Source: Candidatus Zixiibacteriota bacterium
GTDB taxonomy: Bacteria; SM23-81
NCBI GenBank assembly: GCA_030628225.1
Contig: DAOVRJ010000179.1
Span: 1 to 5,220, forward strand
Direction of reading: 5' to 3'
DNA: 5,220 nt
The notes beneath the pieces are model-generated. The model searched no databases and was not told the origin of the DNA. It was given only the letters and a program-made list of their open reading frames with translations. The position numbers and the translations under genes were made by a program. This document shows positions 1 through 4,321 of the stretch, piece by piece; the first letter of the stretch is position 1; every line of letters starts with the position of its first letter.

Positions 1-49
1 TCTCGAATCTCGCTAAACGAGTTTCGAGTTTCGATATTCGAGGTTCGGA
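1..49. repeat. Degenerate period-7 repeat array (TTTCGAG-like units)
   Basis: Seven consecutive 7-bp blocks can be laid out without gaps. Most are variants of TTTCGAG or TCTCGAA, and one block (15-21) reads as the complementary-type variant AAACGAG. The array reaches the left edge and may continue beyond it. No open reading frame or ribosome binding site accompanies it. It belongs to the same family as the arrays at 174-197 and 3781-3811. Its function is unknown. Confidence 0.6.
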
Positions 50-69
50 AATAAGTCTTGCTAGCATCT

Positions 70-117
70 CTGGATTCCTCCCCGATTTAATCGGGGATCA
101 CGCGGGAATGACATTCC
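70..117. repeat. Palindromic dispersed-type element with nested hairpins
   Basis: The core CCCCGATTTAATCGGGG (80-96) is a palindrome with 8-bp arms around one central base. An outer ATTCC (74-78) can pair with GGAAT (105-109), and GGAATGACATTCC (105-117) is a second small palindrome. The overall plan, TGGATTCC, hairpin, then GCGGGAATGACA, resembles the intergenic TGGATTCCCGC...GCGGGAATGAC repeats seen in many bacterial genomes. That resemblance is from memory. Only one copy is visible here. Confidence 0.5.
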
Positions 118-153
118 TTGGGAAATTATGTTTGGTTCTTACGGTTCCCGTAT

Positions 154-170
154 CCCGGTCCCCGGGTTTT
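154..170 (+). terminator. Weak terminator-like hairpin
   Basis: CCCGG (154-158) and CCGGG (162-166) form a 5-bp GC-only stem with a 3-nt loop, followed by four T residues (167-170). It could end a plus-strand transcript arriving from the left of the window. The short stem and T-run make this a weak call, and it sits among repeats, so it may be incidental. Confidence 0.25.
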
Positions 171-173
171 CAA

Positions 174-232
174 CGAGTCTCGAGTCTCGAATCTCGGCCT
201 TTGCATTGTCTCGGCCTTTAACCAGGATCCGG
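174..232. repeat. Composite repeat, copy 1 (CGAGTCT heptamers, then CTTTAACCAGGATCC)
   Basis: Positions 174-195 carry three 7-bp units of the CGAGTCT/CGAATCT type and match 3781-3802 perfectly over 22 bp. The following segment 208-232 (GTCTCGG, CTTTAACC, AGGATCC) matches 3805-3829 at 21 of 25 positions. The two modules therefore occur in the same order at both places. About 90 bp of otherwise featureless sequence separates this element from thiD. Confidence 0.6.
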
Positions 233-289
233 TTTTTCTTCTTGCCATCTTCGGCGCTTACATCTATCATCAAATTGCAGGTTAATGAA

Positions 290-315
290 CCCTGACAATA
301 AAGTCAAGGGGAGGT
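290..315 (+). promoter_or_regulatory. thiD ribosome binding site with a small leader hairpin
   Basis: A strong Shine-Dalgarno, AAGGGGAGGT (306-315), lies 7 nt before the thiD ATG and fixes that start. Just upstream, CCCTGAC (290-296) can pair with GTCAAGGG (303-310) through one bulged A, with loop AATAAA. The 3' arm takes up the first G residues of the Shine-Dalgarno but leaves GAGGT free, so any effect on translation would be partial. I see no TPP-riboswitch signature in the leader. Confidence 0.5.
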
Positions 316-322
316 AGAGAAA

Positions 323-1117
323 ATGATCAAAACAGTTCTGACCATCGCCGGCTCCGACTCGGGGGGCGGCGCGGGCATCCAGGCCGACCTGAAGACTTTC
401 TGTGCCTTCGGGGTTTACGGGATGTCCGTGTTGACCTCCATCACCGCCCAGAACACTCAGTGCGTCCTGGGTATCCACGACCTCCCGGCCCGGTTCGTCT
501 CCCTTCAACTGGAGGCTGTGCTCACAGACATCGGGGCTGATGCTGCCAAAACCGGGATGCTCTCCAACTCCGGTATCATCCGGGCGGTGTGCCAAAAGAT
601 ACGCCAACACCGGTTGGGCAACCTGGTGGTGGATCCGGTGATGGTGGCAAAAAGCGGAGATCGGCTGCTCCGCGAAGATGCCCGGGAAACCCTCAAACGG
701 GAGCTCCTTCCCCTGGCCACGGTGGTCACCCCCAATTTGCCCGAGGCCGGGGTCCTCTCCGGAAAAACGATCTCCACCAGGCAGAACATGCGCGATGCCG
801 CCAAGATCATCTTCGACCTTGGTTCCCGTTATGTGCTCATCAAAGGCGGCCATCTTAAAGGAAAAGCGGTAGATATCCTTTACGACGGCGACACCTTCGC
901 TGAGTTTGAGTCGAAAAGGATCCACACCCGCCACACGCACGGCACAGGGTGTACTTTCTCGGCGGCCATCGCCGCCAGCCTGGCCCTGGGACGGACGGTA
1001 CCAGAAGCGGTGGCCATGGCCAAAAAGTATATCTCCCTGGCCATCGAGAAAGGCCTGCCTCTGGGAGAGGGACACGGGCCCTTGAACCACCTGGTCCATC
1101 CTCCTTCAGAACCATAA
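323..1117 (+). CDS. thiD: Hydroxymethylpyrimidine/phosphomethylpyrimidine kinase ThiD
   Basis: This cytoplasmic ribokinase-fold enzyme phosphorylates HMP to HMP-P and then HMP-PP, the pyrimidine precursor of thiamine. The 264-aa product has normal family length. The N-terminal substrate-binding signature [17 protein letters not shown] spans residues 8-24, followed by [13 protein letters not shown] (33-45), AAKTGML (74-80), [15 protein letters not shown] (102-116) and the TPN motif (136-138). The C-terminal [10 protein letters not shown] motif (206-215) holds the anion hole and the expected active-site Cys210. The ATG is supported by AAGGGGAGGT 7 nt upstream. The gene stands alone on the plus strand and converges on larE, with 36 bp between their stop codons. 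No thiE, thiM or thiC is adjacent in the window. A related pyridoxal-type kinase is the main alternative, but the motif set favours ThiD. Confidence 0.95.
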   Translation: MIKTVLTIAGSDSGGGAGIQADLKTFCAFGVYGMSVLTSITAQNTQCVLGIHDLPARFVSLQLEAVLTDIGADAAKTGMLSNSGIIRAVCQKIRQHRLGNLVVDPVMVAKSGDRLLREDARETLKRELLPLATVVTPNLPEAGVLSGKTISTRQNMRDAAKIIFDLGSRYVLIKGGHLKGKAVDILYDGDTFAEFESKRIHTRHTHGTGCTFSAAIAASLALGRTVPEAVAMAKKYISLAIEKGLPLGEGHGPLNHLVHPPSEP

Positions 1118-1139
1118 AAAAACGGTCCCTCAGGAACCG
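1116..1139 (-). terminator. Rho-independent terminator of the rrf2-nadA-larE cluster
   Basis: Read on the minus strand, CGGTTCC and GGGACCG form a 7-bp stem with one G-U pair and a TGA loop (1139-1123), followed directly by seven T residues (1122-1116). It begins 14 nt after the larE stop codon. The T-run lies over the last two bases of the thiD TAA stop, so the convergent genes share this space. On the plus strand no T-run follows the hairpin immediately, so thiD termination there would be poor. Confidence 0.8.
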
Positions 1140-1153
1140 CCGGTCAGCGTCTT

Positions 1154-1978
1154 TTATCTCTTCTCAGGTCCTTTTTTCTCTCCCTCCGGCAGGATCTCAT
1201 TCATGCTGCCGGTGCGATATCCCTCCAGGTCCAGGACCACGTATACATACCCCACCTCTTTCAGGGCGGCGGCGATCTCCTCCCGCCGGGCCAGAACTTT
1301 CCCCATGTCCCCCTCCCTCACCTCGATCCTGGCCAGAGATCCGTGATGACGGACCCGGCTCCCCACATATCCCATCTCCACCAGCACCTCCTCGGCCCGC
1401 TCTACCATCCTCAGATCTTTTTCCCGCAGGGGCACGCCGTAAGGAATCCGCGAGGCCAGACAGGCCATAGCCGGTTTTTCCCATGTCTTCAGATCCATCC
1501 GCCGGCTCAACTGGCGGATCTCCTCTTTACTAAGGCCCACCTCCAGCAGAGGACTCCTGATCCCCAGCTCACGGATGGCCTGAGCTCCGGGCCGATAGTC
1601 ACTCTGATCATCGTGGTTGGAGCCATCCAGGACGTGCCGCAGACCCTGCTCTCCGGCCAACTGAATCAGCCTGGCGAACAGGCCCCGTTTGCAATAGTAA
1701 CAGCGCCGGGGGTCATTACGCACAAACTGTTCATTCTGCAACTCGTCGCTGTGGATGAACCGATGGCGCACACCCATCTGCTCCGCCAACCTCTGGGCCT
1801 GGCGGGTCTCAGAACCGGAGTGGATCGGGGAAACGGCCGTCACCGCCAGAACACCATCTGCCAGCACATCGTGGGCCACGCGCAATAAAAAGGTGCTGTC
1901 GGTCCCTCCGGAGAAGGCCACCAGCACGCTTTCCATCTCCCGCAACATCGCCCGCAGGCACTCCAGTTTTATCTCCAC
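1154..1978 (-). CDS. larE: ATP-dependent sacrificial sulfur transferase LarE (three-cysteine type)
   Basis: LarE is a PP-loop enzyme that adenylates the carboxylate(s) of the LarB product and inserts sulfur during synthesis of the nickel-pincer nucleotide cofactor of lactate racemase-type enzymes. The 274-aa product has typical length. The PP-loop is SGGTDS (23-28), and other family signatures are HSGSETRQAQ (53-62), DGSNHDDQSDYRPG (118-131), SPLLEVGLSKEEIR (142-155) and KPAMACLASRIPYG (168-181). Cys173 corresponds to the sacrificial cysteine (Cys176) of Lactobacillus plantarum LarE. Cys93 and Cys96 in CYYCK add a CxxC pair, the three-cysteine pattern of [4Fe-4S]-dependent LarE. The start is GTG, 6 nt after the nadA stop, with GGAGG 10 nt upstream; the next Met codons (residues 11, 15) lie too close to the PP-loop to be preferred. 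larA, larB and larC are not in the window. Confidence 0.92.
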   Translation of the reverse strand: MEIKLECLRAMLREMESVLVAFSGGTDSTFLLRVAHDVLADGVLAVTAVSPIHSGSETRQAQRLAEQMGVRHRFIHSDELQNEQFVRNDPRRCYYCKRGLFARLIQLAGEQGLRHVLDGSNHDDQSDYRPGAQAIRELGIRSPLLEVGLSKEEIRQLSRRMDLKTWEKPAMACLASRIPYGVPLREKDLRMVERAEEVLVEMGYVGSRVRHHGSLARIEVREGDMGKVLARREEIAAALKEVGYVYVVLDLEGYRTGSMNEILPEGEKKGPEKR

Positions 1979-1984
1979 CAGCGG

Positions 1985-2905
1985 CTATCCTCCGGGCTTG
2001 ACATACCGCAGCATGCCATCCAGGGCTCCCCTGGCCCGCCTGCTGATCTCCTCGGGGATGAAGATGCTATGCTGATCCTGCTGCAGCGAGAGCAGCACAT
2101 CCTGCAGACGAATCTTCTTCATGTTGACGCACACCATAGCACTGCCCGTGGTGTAGAACTTCTTGCCGGGATTCTCTTTCCGCAGGCGATAGATGAGTCC
2201 CACCTCCGTGCCGATGATGAATTCCTCAGCATCGGAACCCTGGGCGAAACGCAGCATCCCGTCGGTGCTCAATACATGGTCCGCCAGGTCCACCATCTCG
2301 GGGCGGCACTCGGGATGCACCAGAACTACCGCCTGGGGATGAGCCTCCTTGGCCTTCTGGAGCTCCTCGGCTCGAATTCTGTGATGGACATAACAGAACC
2401 CGTCCCAGATAATCATCCTCTTCTTGGTGAATCGGGAGACATAATGTCCCAGATTCTTGTCGGGAACGAAGATAACCTCCTCGGCCTCTATTCCCTCCAC
2501 CACCTGAAGGGCGTTGGAGGAGGTACAACAGACGTCGCTCTCCGCCTTGACCTGAACCGAGGAGTTAACGTAACAAACGACGGCGGCCCGGGGATGGGCT
2601 TCTTTGATCTGGCGCACCTGCCGGGCAGTGATGGTATCGGCCAGAGGACAGCCGGCATCCTTTCGGGGCAAAAGGATCTGTTTACCCGGCGAGAGGATCT
2701 TGGCGCTCTCGGCCATGAACCGGACACCACAGAAGATGATCACCTGCTCCGGGATTTTGGTGGCCTGCCGGCTGAGGGCCAGAGAATCGCCCAGAAAATC
2801 GGCGATGTCCTGAATCTCGCCCGGCTGATAGTTGTGGGCCAGGATCACGGCCCCCCTCTTCTTCTTCCAGTGGACGATCTGACTAATAATCTCTTGGTCA
2901 GACAT
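1985..2905 (-). CDS. nadA: Quinolinate synthase NadA
   Basis: NadA condenses iminoaspartate with dihydroxyacetone phosphate to quinolinate, the committed intermediate of de novo NAD synthesis, using a [4Fe-4S] cluster. The 306-aa product is the compact form, close in length to the thermophilic enzymes. Residues placed by comparison with the Thermotoga maritima enzyme are: cluster cysteines Cys86 (AGCPLAD), Cys171 (DGFCYVHH) and Cys259 (MVCVNMKK); substrate-binding AHNYQ (23-27) with His24 and Tyr26; GDS with Ser41; CYVNSS (111-116); CTSSNA (127-132); and VHPEC (196-200) with His197 and Glu199. ATG is the start, with AAAAGGA about 10 nt upstream. It lies 68 nt after the rrf2 stop and 6 nt before larE, consistent with one transcript. 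The partner L-aspartate oxidase/dehydrogenase (NadB/NadX) and NadC are not in the window. Confidence 0.95.
   Translation of the reverse strand: MSDQEIISQIVHWKKKRGAVILAHNYQPGEIQDIADFLGDSLALSRQATKIPEQVIIFCGVRFMAESAKILSPGKQILLPRKDAGCPLADTITARQVRQIKEAHPRAAVVCYVNSSVQVKAESDVCCTSSNALQVVEGIEAEEVIFVPDKNLGHYVSRFTKKRMIIWDGFCYVHHRIRAEELQKAKEAHPQAVVLVHPECRPEMVDLADHVLSTDGMLRFAQGSDAEEFIIGTEVGLIYRLRKENPGKKFYTTGSAMVCVNMKKIRLQDVLLSLQQDQHSIFIPEEISRRARGALDGMLRYVKPGG
1989..1993 (-). promoter_or_regulatory. larE ribosome binding site inside the nadA 3' end
   Basis: GGAGG on the minus strand lies within the last codons of nadA, 10 nt before the larE GTG. It decides the GTG start and suggests translational coupling between nadA and larE. 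Confidence 0.65.
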
Positions 2906-2973
2906 CTTGTTCGGTTCCTTTTCAGGCTACTTTCGGCCAGTGACCATACGCAGGCAACCCGGCTATGGCCATA

Positions 2974-3408
2974 TCAAGCCCCGGGGGCACAGCCGCTACC
3001 CGCCTGGCTACAGAGATCTCCCAGGGTCTGGGAGTCCAGGAACTCTATTATCATGCGGCCCGCCTGCAGCCAGAAATTTCGCATCATGCAGTTGTCGACT
3101 CTCTTGCACTTCTTGCCTGGCGAATCGTCCGTGCAGAAAACGGGGGTCAGGGGTCCCTCCACGGCCTGAAGGATCTCTCTCATGGTGATCTCGTCTGCAT
3201 TTCTGCCCAGAAGATATCCCCCTCCAGGCCCCCGCACGCTGCGGATGAGACCCTCTCTGCGAAGCTTTAAAAAGAGCTGCTCCAGGTATTTCACCGAGAT
3301 GTCCTGTCGTGCTGAAATTTCCCGCAACGGCACAGGGCCTTCCTGATTATGTAACGCCAAATCGTACATTGCCCTGGCGGCATATCTCCCTCGGGTAGAA
3401 AGACGCAT
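2974..3408 (-). CDS. Rrf2-family transcriptional regulator, IscR-like with three clustered cysteines
   Basis: The 144-aa protein has the Rrf2 winged helix-turn-helix layout. It begins MRLSTRGRYAARAMYDLA and continues through PLREISARQDISVKYLEQLFLKLRREGLI (27-55) to the wing RGPGGGYLLGR (59-69). The dimerisation helix and sensor region follow. Cys92, Cys101 and Cys107 (spacing 8 and 5 residues) lie where IscR carries Cys92, Cys98 and Cys104, so an Fe-S or redox ligand is likely, but the first spacing is longer than in IscR. A fourth Cys (140) is near the C-terminus. ATG is the start, with AAAGGAGAG about 10 nt upstream. It is the first gene of the minus-strand cluster, 68 nt ahead of nadA, and is inferred to control nadA, larE and itself. 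Other Rrf2 members (CymR, NsrR, RsrR types) remain possible, so no symbol is given. Confidence 0.9.
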   Translation of the reverse strand: MRLSTRGRYAARAMYDLALHNQEGPVPLREISARQDISVKYLEQLFLKLRREGLIRSVRGPGGGYLLGRNADEITMREILQAVEGPLTPVFCTDDSPGKKCKRVDNCMMRNFWLQAGRMIIEFLDSQTLGDLCSQAGSGCAPGA

Positions 3409-3431
3409 GATCTTTAGCTCTCCTTTTTGTG

Positions 3432-3516
3432 GTGATATTTAAGTGATGCTATTTTCTGTTTATGTTCTGTTCCTGTTCGTCCGAAAAATATAGAGGACGT
3501 GATCCGTGTCCGTGAT
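3432..3516 (-). promoter_or_regulatory. Possible promoter/operator region of the rrf2-nadA-larE cluster
   Basis: Four GTGAT words (ATCAC on the transcribed strand) occur in two close pairs, at 3432 and 3443 (11 bp apart) and at 3499 and 3512 (13 bp apart). A TATATT box on the minus strand (3492-3487) lies between the pairs and could be a -10, but no good -35 is seen at the right distance. Paired words around a promoter would fit an autoregulatory site, but this is a guess from layout alone. Confidence 0.22.
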
Positions 3517-3520
3517 GAAA

Positions 3521-3562
3521 GTTTAGAGAGTTGGGCGAGTTTAGAGAGTTGAGAGAGTTGAG
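3521..3562. repeat. Short direct repeats, GTTTAGAGAGTTG and GAGAGTTGA
   Basis: GTTTAGAGAGTTG occurs at 3521-3533 and again at 3539-3551, offset by 18 bp, and runs into further GAGAGTT words up to 3562. This purine-rich array adjoins the 7-bp arrays to its right and seems to be of the same low-complexity kind. No gene is seen here. Confidence 0.5.
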
Positions 3563-3568
3563 AAAGGC

Positions 3569-3630
3569 GGATTCTGGATTCTAGATGCTAGATGAAAAAC
3601 AGAATGCTAGATCCTGATTCTAGATCCTGG
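3569..3630. repeat. Period-7 array (ATTCTGG/ATTCTAG/ATGCTAG units), inverted relative to 3731-3766
   Basis: Consecutive 7-bp units ATTCTGG, ATTCTAG and ATGCTAG start at 3571. After a short A-rich break, ATGCTAG, a 6-bp ATCCTG, ATTCTAG and ATCCTGG run from 3604 to 3630. The units are the reverse complement of the AGAATCC/AGTATCC units further right. The reverse complement of 3569-3589 matches 3740-3760 at 19 of 21 positions, so the two arrays could pair as arms of a long hairpin. Confidence 0.6.
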
Positions 3631-3730
3631 TAAGTGAAATGCTCGATTCTGATAATATGCCAGGTTGACTCTGCATTTTCCGAGGTTAAGTTCTTAAAAA
3701 GCATCCAAGATCGGTCTTTCTTTTCTTTAA

Positions 3731-3847
3731 CCAGTATCCAGTATCTAGAATCCAGTATCCAGTATCAGTCTTTCTTTCCCCGAGTCTCGAGTCTCGAATC
3801 TCTAGTCTCGGTCTTTTACCAGTATCCAGAATCCAGGATCCAGTTCC
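3731..3847. repeat. Composite period-7 repeat, copy 2 (AGTATCC array, CGAGTCT array, AGTATCC array)
   Basis: There are three modules. First, AGTATCC/AGTATCT/AGAATCC units run from 3733 to 3766. Second, CGAGTCT/CGAATCT units run from 3781 to 3811 and include the 22-bp perfect match to 174-195. Third, AGTATCC, AGAATCC and AGGATCC units run from 3821 to 3841 with a decayed unit after them. A CTTTNACC spacer precedes each AGTATCC module (3725-3732 and 3813-3820) and also occurs in copy 1 near 216. Unit length is held at 7 bp while the unit sequence changes. Confidence 0.65.
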
Positions 3848-3852
3848 ATATC

Positions 3853-3888
3853 GAGCATCGAGCTTTGTTGATTTTTTCCTCGATGCTC
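3853..3888. repeat. Inverted repeat with 10-bp perfect arms
   Basis: GAGCATCGAG (3853-3862) and CTCGATGCTC (3879-3888) are exact reverse complements separated by a 16-nt T-rich loop. The T-run lies in the loop rather than after the stem, so it is not a standard terminator. It closes the right side of the repeat-rich stretch. Confidence 0.55.
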
Positions 3889-4242
3889 CTACAATACGAA
3901 ACTACGAACACGCTTTATTCTTCATCAGAATATTAGTGGAAAAGTAGGGAAATGTCAAGACTTTTCAGCAAAACATAAAAGCTCCGTCATGAACCTCAAA
4001 AAAAGCTTGATTTTCAGGACGATTGATTGTATGTATTACTTCACTATTTTCCTTGTGCCTTTCGACTCCGTGTGAAGATGTCTTTATCAGCATAGAAGTT
4101 ACTGCCGGCAACCATCTAACGTTGTCTGCCAACGCATGAAGCGGTAGAGGATAGCATCGTAACTTTCCAGAGGAGATCATTCCCCTACCTCCGCACTCGC
4201 GCCAATCGCTGCTGGGGCTTGCTGACATTTTCAGGCAACGTG
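3889..4242. other. AT-richer intergenic stretch without a recognised gene
   Basis: This stretch is visibly richer in A and T than the flanking genes. It contains an 87-codon minus-strand open frame (4228-3965, ending GAFMFC) with no Shine-Dalgarno before its ATG and no family I recognise. It could be a small gene, a decayed gene or chance. I see no tRNA, transposase motif or terminal inverted repeats in it. It separates the repeat block from the moxR promoter region. Confidence 0.4.
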
Positions 4243-4272
4243 GTGAGCGAATCCGGCGTCATAAATTATACT
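4243..4272 (+). promoter_or_regulatory. Possible moxR promoter
   Basis: TATACT (4267-4272) matches five of six bases of a sigma-70 -10 box. With an 18-bp spacer the matching -35 would be GTGAGC (4243-4248), only three of six. Transcription would begin about 40 nt before the moxR start codon. This is a weak prediction resting mainly on the -10 and the position. Confidence 0.3.
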
Positions 4273-4310
4273 CGTTTGCCCTAAGACCCAAGATCAGCCA
4301 ACAGCGGAAG

Positions 4311-4317
4311 AGGAGGT
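4311..4317 (+). promoter_or_regulatory. moxR ribosome binding site
   Basis: AGGAGGT, close to the full anti-Shine-Dalgarno complement, lies 4 nt before the ATG at 4322. The spacing is slightly short but the match is strong, and it fixes the start of the MoxR coding region. Confidence 0.75.
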
Positions 4318-4321
4318 AAAA

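Noticed and set aside
233-322. TPP riboswitch upstream of thiD
   Set aside because: The conserved CTGAGA and downstream thi-box words are absent and the leader is too short for the full fold.
218-1099. Long minus-strand open frame (293 codons) opposite thiD
   Set aside because: It is antisense to a clearly recognisable thiD with all motifs and a strong ribosome binding site. The translation has no family features and the frame is a by-product of GC-rich codon use.
2069-3169. 366-codon plus-strand open frame opposite nadA and part of rrf2
   Set aside because: It spans two well-supported minus-strand genes and the gap between them, and its translation shows no recognisable domain.
3569-3847. 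CRISPR array
   Set aside because: The repeats are contiguous 7-bp units without 30-40 bp unique spacers, and there are no cas genes in the window.
3634-3936. 100-codon plus-strand open frame
   Set aside because: It reads through the heptamer arrays, which give repeated SIQY and ESSIQY words. There is no ribosome binding site, so it is a translation of repeats.
4155-4319. 54-codon plus-strand open frame ending in the moxR Shine-Dalgarno, considered as a coupled upstream gene
   Set aside because: It has no ATG, GTG or TTG start and no recognised similarity. It is mentioned only as a possible remnant.
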